Shown: positions 12,474 through 21,682 of the stretch, piece after piece
Layout of the letters: every line of letters begins with the position of its first letter
Position numbering within the stretch: position 1 is the first letter of the stretch
Virus record (IMG/VR): IMGVR_UViG_3300012920_000121
Location: 1 to 34,995 of that record
Strand: one strand, 5' to 3'
DNA length: 34,995 nt
Source: a virus
Translations under genes and position numbers: made by a program
The notes under the pieces: generated by a model
The model's input: only the letters and a program-made list of their open reading frames with translations
The model's database searches: none
What the model was told of the DNA's origin: nothing

Positions 12474-14653
12474 ATTTAAAAATACTTGAGCGTTACGGGT
12501 GTACGCAGCAAAGATTGCGTGAGATATTTACCTGTGACAATATGGAAAGCCCCGATTGGGACATCAAGCAAAAGTTTGAGGAAGAGATAGAGAGTAGAGT
12601 ATATGAGGGCATTAATTGGTCTGCCTCCACCAGCGATCCTTATATGGCTGTGGATCTGGCATGGGATAGTCAGACCATAAATAAGACCACAATTCCGCTA
12701 CTTTTGTATGCCCAAGGAAAGATCTCAATGTCTCAATGCGGAGAAAAGCTAGGCAACCTAAACTGTGCTGATGACTTCTGTGAGAGAGATGAGACAGGCT
12801 CAATAAAAAACATAAACTTAATGCGACTGTATGAGACCTCAATGAACCTCATTAGGTCTTATGTTACAAGGCGTGTCGCTGCTCAAGTTGCTAGGTTTAA
12901 TAATTTATACCCATACTTCAAATACGAAGCAAGGTCTACCTCTCTACCTGCCAAGCTAAGGGGAGACGCACTTAGTCAACGCATAGAGATAATGGTAGAT
13001 CAGTTTGGCATGAGGCATAACTTCTCGCAGTATATCAGAGATTTATTTATGTATGGTCATTCCGTTGTGTTCCCAAGAGAAAGGTGGACTCGCGACTGTC
13101 AATGGAGGTTTGCTCGCAGTGAGTTCGGTGAGACTGATGAGCTTGAAAACTATGTAACGCGAGAAGGTATAGAGTTTATTAACCCACACCCTAGTAGGGT
13201 ATTCAGGGATTTAGCACAACCACTGCCAGGAGTTAATACTGATACAGGCCCACAATGGCTTGGATACTGGGATGTGGTAACATATGGTTCAATCAAAGAT
13301 AATTCTGAATATTACAACCTAGATGATATAGGATACGAGAGTACGCTATTCGGTGTATACCAGCAGTATCAGCAGTTCTTTTCCTACTACTATCCACCTA
13401 CTGTATTGAGGTGGCCTACGCCACAGCAAACCCACGGTCAGTTCACCCCTTTCCAGAACGAAAGAACAAGTAACACTGGATTATATTCGGCTAAAGATTC
13501 AGACAAGGGTGTATTCCTGACTAATCTTTTTATGAAGATCAACCCAAGAGATAGGGGTATAGGTAATTATCCCTATGACATTTGGTTGCGTCTGGTTGTT
13601 GCTAGTGACAGTACGGTGGTATACTCGGAGTTTATGCCAAGCATACCAGCGGTATACGGTGGTTTGAATGAAAACGATTCAAGGGTTCAAAACAATAGTA
13701 TGGCAATGGAGATCATGCCGTACCAAGATCAACTTACAAATCTCTTGAGCCAAATGCTTCTTAACATGAAGATAGGACTCACCCAGATCTGGGCAGTCGA
13801 TAAAGATGCATTGGACGAGGAAGTCAAGGATTACATTGAGCAATCAATGAAAGCAAAAGATTACTATGTTAATCCAAAGCTGTTACTATACTCAGGACAA
13901 AAGATGGGGGATCTGGGTCTTGATGCCAAGAACTTTGTTAATGTGGTGCAGGCTGATATGGGTAGCACTGTTAATCAAAGTCTTCAGGCTATATCTCAAC
14001 TTCTTGGTATAGTGGAGCGTATGCTTGTTCTTTCTCCGCAGGAAGTTGGGCAGCCAGCACCGAGAGAAATATCTGCCACTGAAGTACAGGAGATGAGTAC
14101 CAGTGTTGAATCTATATACTCGTTTGTTTCAGAAGGTATTGATGAAATGCGTTCGGGCATGAAGAAGATGCTATACGAGCATCTAGTGTCCTGCAGCACA
14201 TCAGAGTTCGATGTCCCTGTTAAGAATAGATATTCCACTAATGTTATACAGGAGGCAGGCTTTGAGCCTTCCGATGAGCAGTATGACATATCAGACCCAA
14301 TGGTAAGGAATGTAGTGGGAACTCCAGCGAGTTTAGTCCATGAGTATTTGTTTAGCAGCAGAGACGGGCCAGAGCGTGCGATCAATGTGAAGAGTGCAGA
14401 GACATTAACTGCACTACTGGGACAGATACTTCAGATACAACCTGTCGTAGAGGCAGTCGGAAAGCGTAGGCTTTTCGAGATTATTAATGAGATATTTAGA
14501 AAATCAGGTGCAGGGTTTGATGTTAAGCTGGAGCTTGAAGAGGGTGAAAGTGAAGATTTAGTTACTCAGGAACAGCAAGCACCACCTGGAGCAGTACCAC
14601 CACCTGGAGCAATGCCACCTGAGGCAATGCCTCCGCAACCACCACAGCAATGA
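12467..14653 (+). CDS. portal protein
   Basis: This 728-residue protein lies directly between terminase and scaffold/capsid, the canonical portal slot. The length is close to large podovirus portals (P22 portal is 725 residues). Typical features are an early membrane- or clip-like segment, the ring-forming middle with many aromatic residues (FFSYYYPPTVLRWPTP), a helical C-terminal part (residues about 520-600, from MGSTVNQSLQAISQLLG), and a Pro/Gln-rich tail (PPPGAVPPPG-type). The portal forms the ring through which terminase pumps DNA. The annotation rests mainly on position, size and downstream scaffold. No Shine-Dalgarno is apparent; the start overlaps the preceding gene by 7 bases. Confidence 0.8.
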   Translation: MVNLKILERYGCTQQRLREIFTCDNMESPDWDIKQKFEEEIESRVYEGINWSASTSDPYMAVDLAWDSQTINKTTIPLLLYAQGKISMSQCGEKLGNLNCADDFCERDETGSIKNINLMRLYETSMNLIRSYVTRRVAAQVARFNNLYPYFKYEARSTSLPAKLRGDALSQRIEIMVDQFGMRHNFSQYIRDLFMYGHSVVFPRERWTRDCQWRFARSEFGETDELENYVTREGIEFINPHPSRVFRDLAQPLPGVNTDTGPQWLGYWDVVTYGSIKDNSEYYNLDDIGYESTLFGVYQQYQQFFSYYYPPTVLRWPTPQQTHGQFTPFQNERTSNTGLYSAKDSDKGVFLTNLFMKINPRDRGIGNYPYDIWLRLVVASDSTVVYSEFMPSIPAVYGGLNENDSRVQNNSMAMEIMPYQDQLTNLLSQMLLNMKIGLTQIWAVDKDALDEEVKDYIEQSMKAKDYYVNPKLLLYSGQKMGDLGLDAKNFVNVVQADMGSTVNQSLQAISQLLGIVERMLVLSPQEVGQPAPREISATEVQEMSTSVESIYSFVSEGIDEMRSGMKKMLYEHLVSCSTSEFDVPVKNRYSTNVIQEAGFEPSDEQYDISDPMVRNVVGTPASLVHEYLFSSRDGPERAINVKSAETLTALLGQILQIQPVVEAVGKRRLFEIINEIFRKSGAGFDVKLELEEGESEDLVTQEQQAPPGAVPPPGAMPPEAMPPQPPQQ

Positions 14654-15963
14654 GCGAAGAACAAAGCGAGCAACAAGAGGGAGAAGTAGTAAAAGGCAAT
14701 GCATTAATGAATGCCTTGTTTGAAGCAGCAGAGACCGACTCTGCCCAGCCTGAAGACGCGCAATTACCAAAGATTAAAACCTTGTCTGATATTATGCAGA
14801 CCCTACCTGAGGATGCAGCAAAGGCTGAACAGCAAGATGAGCAACAGCAGCAGTCGGAGCCTGAGCCTGAGCCTGAGCCTCAAGCTGAGCCTGCAACTAA
14901 GGTTGGAGAAAGAGAAGTTCCTTTACAGCCTGTGCAGCAACAACCTGTACAGCAACAACCTATACAACAGGAACAACCTATACAGCCAGTAGAGGAAAAG
15001 CCTGATCCAGAGGAAGGACTACTTGAGGAGCAGAAAGAAAGGTTGAGGCTGGCTAAGCTCGCGGAGCAGTTATACAAGGAAAGCCCTCAGTCAGCACCAG
15101 TTGAGTACAAGGATATGTATTCTAAGTATTTAGATTTCTATAAAAAAGAATCTGACTATGTTAACAAGCAGATGGAAAGCGGTGGTGACCTGGAGTGGGA
15201 TGACAACTACAAGAAGCTCAAGGAAGAGCTTGACCCTAAAGTGTCCGACACAATGATACGAAAGCTTGAGCGTGAAGAGATTAAAAGAGAAATATCAGGG
15301 GAGATAGGCAGGCAGCGTCAGGAAATTAGTAGGCTTAAAAGTCAATTGCATAAGCAAAAGGTTGAACCGCAAGTCACACAAACTTTAAAAGAGTATACCA
15401 AAAGAAATTATGAGGAGTCTGTGCCTGAGGAATTGAGGAAGGAAATGGATGCTGATGAGAAAGCTTTTAAAGAATCGAAGCCTTTTGAGTATGAGGTTAT
15501 TACCAACACATTAAAGAACGCGGAGAGATATGTAGCTCAGTTTGAGAAGGTAAATAATGGACTAGAAAGGTATGACCCAAATAAGCACGGACAGTTGGCC
15601 TCTAGAATCGAAAGCCTAGGTCAAGCACATAAGAAGTCTGCGAAACCAAAGGAAGGGAAGCAGTTCCTAACCAGAAGTGAGTTCTCTAGGCTTCCTGCGA
15701 ACCAAAGGGATAGCTACTATACATGGACTGCTGATGATGTTAAGAAAGCTTTTATCTCAGCATCTAAGGCAACAATCAGCAAAAAGGTTGAAGAAATTAG
15801 GGATAAAGTTTCTAAGTATGGCGTTTCGACGTCAAAACATCAGCCCTCTGCTCCTGCCGTAGAGCCTACTCCACGCACTGCAACTCCACGGACTCCAGCT
15901 CCCGTAGGTGAAAATAAGGGAGAAGAGGTTAAATCTAACTTAGCTTCAATGTTACTTGATTAA
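14650..15963 (+). CDS. scaffolding protein
   Basis: This 437-residue protein is coupled to the portal by ATGA and lies directly before the capsid gene. An acidic N-terminal half (Glu/Pro/Gln repeats, EPEPEPEPQ and QPVQQQP type) is followed by a charged helical, coiled-coil-like middle (residues about 115-250) and a basic C-terminal part with DVKKAFISASKATISKKVEEIRDKV. The tail has PRTATPRTPAP. Such acid-rich, repeat-bearing, coiled-coil proteins are scaffolds that guide capsid assembly and exit before packaging. No protease motif is visible. The (GAGCCT)n tract near 14860-14890 encodes the EP run. Confidence 0.75.
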   Translation: MSEEQSEQQEGEVVKGNALMNALFEAAETDSAQPEDAQLPKIKTLSDIMQTLPEDAAKAEQQDEQQQQSEPEPEPEPQAEPATKVGEREVPLQPVQQQPVQQQPIQQEQPIQPVEEKPDPEEGLLEEQKERLRLAKLAEQLYKESPQSAPVEYKDMYSKYLDFYKKESDYVNKQMESGGDLEWDDNYKKLKEELDPKVSDTMIRKLEREEIKREISGEIGRQRQEISRLKSQLHKQKVEPQVTQTLKEYTKRNYEESVPEELRKEMDADEKAFKESKPFEYEVITNTLKNAERYVAQFEKVNNGLERYDPNKHGQLASRIESLGQAHKKSAKPKEGKQFLTRSEFSRLPANQRDSYYTWTADDVKKAFISASKATISKKVEEIRDKVSKYGVSTSKHQPSAPAVEPTPRTATPRTPAPVGENKGEEVKSNLASMLLD

Positions 15964-16112
15964 TTTTCTATTTTAAAAATAGAATGTAAACGAGTATATT
16001 TAGGGGTTTATAAAAAAGTTAAGGTTTTTTCAGGGGATCTACCTGTTTTGCAGGTTCATATGTTATTATAAGGTTAAATTCATTTTATTAACCTAAATAG
16101 GAAACATTAGAC
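15964..16112. promoter_or_regulatory. capsid upstream region with three inverted repeats
   Basis: This 149-base, A/T-rich spacer before the major capsid gene has no coding content. It contains TTCTATTTT-A-AAAATAGAA (15966-15984), ACCTG-N5-CAGGT (16041-16055) and AGGTTAA-N10-TTAACCT (16071-16094). TATATT (15994-15999) and TATTATAAG are -10-like, without a clear -35. A capsid-specific promoter is likely. A Shine-Dalgarno-like AGGAAA precedes the ATG. Confidence 0.5.
15966..15984. repeat. perfect A/T palindrome upstream of capsid gene
   Basis: TTCTATTTT pairs with AAAATAGAA around a single A, a 9-bp inverted repeat directly after the scaffold stop. It has the TTCTA/TAGAA half-sites seen at 8189-8201. 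No G-C pairs strong enough for a normal terminator are present, so an operator is more likely. Confidence 0.4.
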
Positions 16113-18053
16113 ATGGCAGGAAAAATTGGAAGTCTCTCAGATGGGACATTGACACAAACTGATACTGGTAGGTACGGAACAAGTGGCGTAGGGGCCGATC
16201 CGTTGCTTCCAAATATGATTAACGTGGACAGCTCATGCGGATGCACGCTTACTAAAGCAAAGATCACTGGCATGACTCCAGATACTTTTGAGCAGCTCGC
16301 AATGGTCGAGACCGATCTCGCCCGAGTAATTGCAGGAGCAGCGGAGGCGAAAATCTTGGGGGTGAAAGAAAAGGGTCTCGCGACTCTTCTTAAAAGCTCA
16401 CTCCGTGACATCAAGCCAGCACTTACTACTAGCAAGATAGACGAGCAAAGTATTATTCTGCCATACATCCAACGCCGTCAGCGTGGATACCAGAACTCGA
16501 ACTACTTCACTATCTTGGGAACTGACATCAGTACTGCAGGAAAAATTGGTACTGCAACATCTGGTTGGACAGGAAGCTCTGCATCTACAGTCTCTGGCAA
16601 ATCGCATTATCTTCCAGTTGCCAGCGGAGCTTGGGGTGCGGATAATAGTACGCTAGGCGTTAAAAACACTTATAGAGGTGGGCCTACTAATATTGATCGT
16701 TACTTCCTTCCAGGTATGTCACTTATTGTATATACACTCGGAGGCGATGGTAACAACGAGGCAAAGGTTCTCGATCTGGAAATTGTTGATGCCTTCATAG
16801 TAACTGTGAAGGGAAGTACTACTGAAGTAGGCGATGTTATCGTTGAGGTCAAAGAGCGTACTACAGAATCAGTCGGGGCTATTCGGGGAGGATTCTGCCA
16901 AATCGGAACGAACAATGTTTCCGACTGGGAAGACTGGTGCAGAAATCAACCAACTGATTTCAATCAGCGCATCATTGTTAACTGGTTGCAAACCAGCCGT
17001 GAGACTCGTTGCGTTGACGGAGTATATAAAGATACGCTTCAGAAAATCCTTGATGGTAAGGTTAATCCTTATGCTGCTGGATTTAAGTATCTCCCACTTG
17101 CTGAGCAAAACAAGATTGCTGCAGGTAATAGTGAGAATGCATGGTTGCGTTCGACCTTCTTTGGTCAGGCAATTAGTTCTGCTCAAACTGTTGAGGGATA
17201 CACTGAACTTCCAGCCGTGTATGACCCTGAGTCAGGATCTTCCTACGGCAGTTATCCAGACAGTCAGCCTTCTGGTGAAAGTTGTGTACTTGAGTACAAG
17301 GCCAATGCGATTGGTATCTATACTCAGCTTGTTGAGGCAGCTCGTGTTGCCGACTTCAAGGGTGGACAGCTTGATCTGGATGCACTCTTCCAGTTGATCT
17401 ATTACTTAAAACGCTATCGCGAATCAGATGGTGACTCGATTGATGTCATCGACTGCATGACTGACCGCTACACCGCCGATAATCTAATGGTTGCATTCAG
17501 CCGTTACTATCAGGCTAAGTATGGCGCGCAAGTCAATCGCTTCGTTGATCAAGGTCAAAAGCTTAGCTTTAACAATCAGGTGTTGTTTAACTACAATGTG
17601 TATGACATCCCTGAGATTGGTGTTCAGCTTGCCGTGTTCCACGACCAGTTCTTCGATGACCACTTGAGTGCTGCGAAGCAAGCAGGAGGAAAAGTGCTTG
17701 GAGACGATGATGTTTCCTTTACGGCGGACGGAAACGCCGCTGCTCTTGGTCGCCACTTGTGGTTCCTTGATTGGTCTGACATCAACGTGGGTATTGCAGG
17801 AACCAACTCGGTTACCCGTAAGCATCCTAACGTTGAGGCACAGGAGCTATACAAGTGCCGCATGGAGGCTAATGTTAAGGAGTATCAGCTTAAGTCCACA
17901 CGCTGGACTACGATGGTTGATCGTCCTCAGCGTCACCTTGTGGTGCGTAACTTCAGCGATACGCTTCCAAAGCTCAGCGTCTTCTCCAATGGAGACTTGA
18001 TTAACTCTTCTGGCAAGCTGGATAACGACGACGCTTGGACTAACATCCCCTAA
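16113..18053 (+). CDS. major capsid protein
   Basis: This 646-residue protein follows the scaffold, has its own intergenic region and Shine-Dalgarno-like AGGAAA, and shows codon use that differs from its neighbours: more CGT/CGC Arg and ATC Ile, fewer AGG/ATA. These are the hallmarks of the most expressed virion gene. Sequence features are an N-terminal acidic/glycine start, long beta-rich segments around YFTILGTDISTAGKIG, and a C-terminal part with VLGDDDVSFTADGNAAALGRH. HK97-type fold is expected for tailed phages but cannot be shown by eye. It is larger than a typical HK97 capsid (about 300-430 residues), so an inserted domain is likely. A hairpin follows its stop. Confidence 0.8.
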   Translation: MAGKIGSLSDGTLTQTDTGRYGTSGVGADPLLPNMINVDSSCGCTLTKAKITGMTPDTFEQLAMVETDLARVIAGAAEAKILGVKEKGLATLLKSSLRDIKPALTTSKIDEQSIILPYIQRRQRGYQNSNYFTILGTDISTAGKIGTATSGWTGSSASTVSGKSHYLPVASGAWGADNSTLGVKNTYRGGPTNIDRYFLPGMSLIVYTLGGDGNNEAKVLDLEIVDAFIVTVKGSTTEVGDVIVEVKERTTESVGAIRGGFCQIGTNNVSDWEDWCRNQPTDFNQRIIVNWLQTSRETRCVDGVYKDTLQKILDGKVNPYAAGFKYLPLAEQNKIAAGNSENAWLRSTFFGQAISSAQTVEGYTELPAVYDPESGSSYGSYPDSQPSGESCVLEYKANAIGIYTQLVEAARVADFKGGQLDLDALFQLIYYLKRYRESDGDSIDVIDCMTDRYTADNLMVAFSRYYQAKYGAQVNRFVDQGQKLSFNNQVLFNYNVYDIPEIGVQLAVFHDQFFDDHLSAAKQAGGKVLGDDDVSFTADGNAAALGRHLWFLDWSDINVGIAGTNSVTRKHPNVEAQELYKCRMEANVKEYQLKSTRWTTMVDRPQRHLVVRNFSDTLPKLSVFSNGDLINSSGKLDNDDAWTNIP

Positions 18054-18071
18054 TCTTCTTTCCTTTCTAAC

Positions 18072-18097
18072 CCCTCTCCTCCTTCTGGGGGAGAGGG
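18072..18097 (+). terminator. intercistronic hairpin after capsid gene (possible partial terminator)
   Basis: CCCTCTCCTCC pairs with GGGGGAGAGGG (11 bp, one G-U wobble) around a TTCT loop, 18 bases after the capsid stop. TAAGG, not T's, follows, so intrinsic termination would be poor. It may protect capsid mRNA from 3' decay or partly attenuate downstream genes. The next gene's Shine-Dalgarno (AAGGAGGG) lies just past it. Confidence 0.5.
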
Positions 18098-18113
18098 TAA
18101 GGAGGGAGATAGT

Positions 18114-21100
18114 ATGTCAAGTTACAGCAGTTACGGTGGCGGAGGATCACCAACATACAGCCCGCCTACTAGAGTAACTACCAATGTACCAACATTTAAT
18201 TATAACAACCTAGGGGGTTCAAACTTTAGCAACCTTGGTTCGGGTTCTCGTAGTACAGGTAGTAACTTAAGGAATCAGGCTAGTAATGCATCATCTTCGT
18301 CTTTAGCTACAGCGCTAGGTAATTTATCTGGAGCAAGGTCTAGTTTAAATTCAGCCCAGAATAGAGTTGCCACTGGCCCGAATATGTCCTTATCGGGCCA
18401 ATATTCTTTGGGTGCAAACTCTATTCTAAGTAATGCACGAAATAACCTAGCGAACGCCAGGTCTTCCGCCAATACATATGGGGGAAGCATATCAGGTAGT
18501 CAGGCTTCTAATATACAGAACGCCCAGTCGAATACCCGACGAACCGCTAATAATCTTAGGAATCTTACCCAGCCCACGGGTGGCGGTGGCCGTGGTGGTA
18601 TAGACTTTTCTGCCCAAAGGAATGCACTAGCAAAGGCATCGCAGTCCTATAATCAATTACAGAACATAAGGAACGCCGCACAAACTGGCAACTATACACC
18701 TATGCTTAAGGGTGGAGGTACTACGACAGAGATGATTTCATCTGGTCTTGCTGGAGTATCCTCAGGTACTGAGCAAACATTTAATCAGATGTTGGGTCTG
18801 AAACCCAAAACTGGCAGAGGTCAGCCAGGTCAGTTCTTTGGAGCAGGCGGATCCCCAGCTCGCATATCTAATGCTATTAACAGAAGTCCTATTGCTAATG
18901 CAGCAAGCATAATTCAATCGACTACTAGTGGGAATGTACCTATACTAAACGCAATTGATAATATCTTTGGAACTGACAGCAGTGGAACGGTGTCAAAGAT
19001 AGCAAATAAGACTCCTTTTGTAGGGGCTGCAGGTCGTTACTTTACAAGCACGGGAGAAAAAGCCGCTGCTTTACCAGGAGTGGGAACTGGAGGATATACT
19101 CCTGGAATGTCACCTGGGGCTGTTGAAGCAGGAGCAGGTGGTTCAGATGCAGCGTATTTAGAAAATGAGTATGCCTTAAGGTATCCAAGCTTAAATCAAG
19201 CGAGTTTGCAGCAAGCTAAGCTTTATGAGAATTCAAGGAATGCTTACAATAAAGGTAGACAGAATGTAGCAAATTCAAGGCAAACCTTTGAGAACAACAA
19301 GGCAGTAATGCAGAAGATGCTACAAACTGGCAGGCATCCTAATGGCAACCCTCTTTCACAAAGCCAGCTAAAACAATACCACAATAATCTTCAGAATCAG
19401 GCTAATGAGATAAAGAGAAGAGAGCAGGCTGTTATGGGTAACTATAATGCTGCACAAGGTATATACAACAACCTTCAGAACTCCAATGCTATAACAAAAA
19501 TGAATCAGGACTCCAGGATGTCCGAGGAGGCAAGAAGGAACAAGCTCGCTCAGACAGGAAGAGCTTATATGTTAGCTGATTCAATGCTTCCAGAGGCACG
19601 CAATTTAAGCAAAGGAGAGAAAGCATTAAGATCTGCTGCTCAATTAACTGACGCTTTCGTTCCAGCAACTGGTGGCTTAGCAGAACCTATAGTGCGTTAT
19701 GGACAATCATTGACCCGACTGCCAGAAGAATTAAGACGGACAGGACAAACTGACAGGGCCAGGGGTACAGGGGAAATTGTACCATCCTTAAATCCATCAA
19801 CCAATCCATTGGAGAATTTCGGGGAGATGACAGGTGAAAACCTGAAATCAATGGTTCCTGGTGCTAATCCTTTGACTAGACTCAGGCAGGCAGGGCATTA
19901 TGTAAATGAGCTTGGCGGGTTCGGCGATCCAGGCAGAGCTTTACTTGAGCCAATTAATGCGGGAGCGGGAGCGTTAAACTATGCGACGCGCAAAACAATT
20001 AACCCTGTCGTTGATTTGTTTTTTGATTCAGCCAGAAACCCCAAGGGTACGGGTGAGTTGCGTGGCGGTACTAATGTGGTTCAGCGTGGTTTAGGTAACT
20101 TGGTTGGTGCAGTACCACTCATTGGGCCTTTTGCTCAAAAGTATATAGCGGGTAGCATACCATCTGGTGTCGCTATTAATACTGCATATGAGCAAGCTCA
20201 GCAGGATAAGAGAAACAGGGAACTTTATGGGCAAGACTATGCTGACGCCAGAAACAATGAGGCTGAATTCATATCCTCAAGAACAGCACCTGCACAGAGT
20301 GGGCCACTTACTGACCCGACTTCATTTAGAGAGTATATGGGAGCGGAGACACCTCGCTTTATTCGTAAGCCATCATACTCAGGAGCAACTGGAGTAGTTC
20401 CAGGTATGATGTTAAATGAGCGGGGCAATATGGTTAGAGCTACTCCTGGAAATATTACACAAAGAGCTTCTTACACTCCTCCGAGTATTATCCCTCCAAT
20501 GGCAACCAGCGTTGGGCCTACACCGATGATATATCAACCTGACACAATTAGGTACGGAGGTTTTAATACAGGAACAAAAGGAGGGATTACCATTCCAGGT
20601 AATATGTCTAGGTCTGTTCTTGATAGTGCTTTAAGTTTACCTCCTATGAGTTTTACTCCTAGGGCAATTGGCGTCAAACCTGGAACTAGTCAGTTTGATG
20701 GCACAATGCTGCCAGGAGTTCCTGTCGGGTTTGGTGGCAAAACAACAATGCCATCCCAGCCAATGATGAGCAATCAAGAGCGTGCTGCCTTGCAAAGCAA
20801 TATGGATGCAGCCTTTGCTGGTAGATCTCAGGATAATCGTAATGCACCAATAAAGACGGATAGGGGTTTGAGAAACAGGATGGCTCAAACCCAGAATCAA
20901 GCCGAAGGTCTTACTCCAGCTCAGTACAATCAATTGCTTGAGCGTGAAAGAATGATAATGCATCAAGCCACAAAACGTAGGCTTACAGATGGAGAGAAAA
21001 CAGCTTTGCGTGTGGCAAGACAGCAGCGTATGCAGGAGGATGCATTGCGAGAAGGTCGTATCCCAGCCCAAAGAGAGCTTACCAATAGGGAGCTGGTAAC

Positions 21101-21395
21101 GATGCGTCAGCAGTCAGAACCTGGGTTTATTGAATCAGTGACTCAAGGTGGCCTATTTAATAAGAAATCCAGGGAACAGTTTAACAGATTAGATGCACAA
21201 AGACCTACAGGCATTCAGAGGTTGATTGGTGGAGCCAGGAATACGCCTCAACCTCAGACTCAACCTCAACCTAATATGATTGGCCTAGGGTCTATGGCTG
21301 GCAGGGAATTACCAATTCCCAACCAACCCATGAGGATCAACCGCAAACCCACTGTCGGACGCAAGAGATACGGCAAGGCAGGGAGGAGGTATTAA
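18114..21395 (+). CDS. 1093-residue Asn/Ser/Gly-rich low-complexity virion protein
   Basis: This large protein starts behind AAGGAGG. The N-terminal third is Ser/Asn/Gly-rich and low in complexity: SSYSSYGGGG at the start, then repeated helical units such as NLSGARSSLNSAQNR, ILSNARNNLANARSS and NIQNAQSNTRR. Basic residues are spread throughout, and the C-terminus is strongly basic (RINRKPTVGRKRYGKAGRRY). No catalytic motif is visible. In a capsid-to-tail position it is likely an internal or minor virion protein, perhaps DNA-interacting. No family is recognised. The central part has an RRTGQTDRARGTGEI stretch and Pro/Gly-rich linkers. Confidence 0.65.
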   Translation: MSSYSSYGGGGSPTYSPPTRVTTNVPTFNYNNLGGSNFSNLGSGSRSTGSNLRNQASNASSSSLATALGNLSGARSSLNSAQNRVATGPNMSLSGQYSLGANSILSNARNNLANARSSANTYGGSISGSQASNIQNAQSNTRRTANNLRNLTQPTGGGGRGGIDFSAQRNALAKASQSYNQLQNIRNAAQTGNYTPMLKGGGTTTEMISSGLAGVSSGTEQTFNQMLGLKPKTGRGQPGQFFGAGGSPARISNAINRSPIANAASIIQSTTSGNVPILNAIDNIFGTDSSGTVSKIANKTPFVGAAGRYFTSTGEKAAALPGVGTGGYTPGMSPGAVEAGAGGSDAAYLENEYALRYPSLNQASLQQAKLYENSRNAYNKGRQNVANSRQTFENNKAVMQKMLQTGRHPNGNPLSQSQLKQYHNNLQNQANEIKRREQAVMGNYNAAQGIYNNLQNSNAITKMNQDSRMSEEARRNKLAQTGRAYMLADSMLPEARNLSKGEKALRSAAQLTDAFVPATGGLAEPIVRYGQSLTRLPEELRRTGQTDRARGTGEIVPSLNPSTNPLENFGEMTGENLKSMVPGANPLTRLRQAGHYVNELGGFGDPGRALLEPINAGAGALNYATRKTINPVVDLFFDSARNPKGTGELRGGTNVVQRGLGNLVGAVPLIGPFAQKYIAGSIPSGVAINTAYEQAQQDKRNRELYGQDYADARNNEAEFISSRTAPAQSGPLTDPTSFREYMGAETPRFIRKPSYSGATGVVPGMMLNERGNMVRATPGNITQRASYTPPSIIPPMATSVGPTPMIYQPDTIRYGGFNTGTKGGITIPGNMSRSVLDSALSLPPMSFTPRAIGVKPGTSQFDGTMLPGVPVGFGGKTTMPSQPMMSNQERAALQSNMDAAFAGRSQDNRNAPIKTDRGLRNRMAQTQNQAEGLTPAQYNQLLERERMIMHQATKRRLTDGEKTALRVARQQRMQEDALREGRIPAQRELTNRELVTMRQQSEPGFIESVTQGGLFNKKSREQFNRLDAQRPTGIQRLIGGARNTPQPQTQPQPNMIGLGSMAGRELPIPNQPMRINRKPTVGRKRYGKAGRRY

Positions 21396-21398
21396 TTT

Positions 21399-21659
21399 AT
21401 GATAGCGAGCTACTCAAAAGAAGTTGAAGGCGTAAAGATGCGTGAGTTTAAATTCATGGGTCATGGCTGGATGTATGTGTATAACGGAAATGACCCAGAA
21501 GAACTTAAGAAGGTCAAGGCCAACAAGAATACATTTGAAATACCAGATGTGCCTCAAAAAAAAAATAATCCAAGCACAGTCGTTCTTAGAAGCGGAAGCA
21601 GTTCAGCAGAAAATAAACCTACCAAAACAAGAAGAAGTTGTTGTGGAGGCCGCAAGTAA
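21399..21659 (+). CDS. 86-residue protein with basic Cys-containing tail
   Basis: GGAGGAGG lies 9 bases before ATG 21399 and supports that start; a second plausible ATG lies at 21438 (Met-Arg-Glu-Phe, preceded by GAAGG). The product is basic and short: an FKFMGHGWMYVYNG beta motif, a helix (PEELKKVKANKN), then a Pro/Ser linker and the tail TRRSCCGGRK. The double Cys at the end may cross-link or bind metal. No family is recognised. It lies between the large low-complexity protein and the holin-like ORF. Confidence 0.6.
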   Translation: MIASYSKEVEGVKMREFKFMGHGWMYVYNGNDPEELKKVKANKNTFEIPDVPQKKNNPSTVVLRSGSSSAENKPTKTRRSCCGGRK

Positions 21660-21682
21660 AGTTATGATAATGGAGATTCCTG

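Noticed and set aside
14860-14990. Short direct repeats GAGCCT and CAGCAACAACCT
   Set aside because: They are coding repeats giving Glu-Pro and Pro-Val-Gln runs in the scaffold protein, not mobile or regulatory elements.
16041-16055. ACCTG-N5-CAGGT hairpin as a terminator
   Set aside because: The 5-bp stem is short and no T run follows; kept only as a feature of the capsid upstream region.
16834-17397. 187-residue plus-strand ORF inside the capsid gene
   Set aside because: It is a shadow of the capsid gene in another frame, has no Shine-Dalgarno, and its composition is unlike the other proteins.
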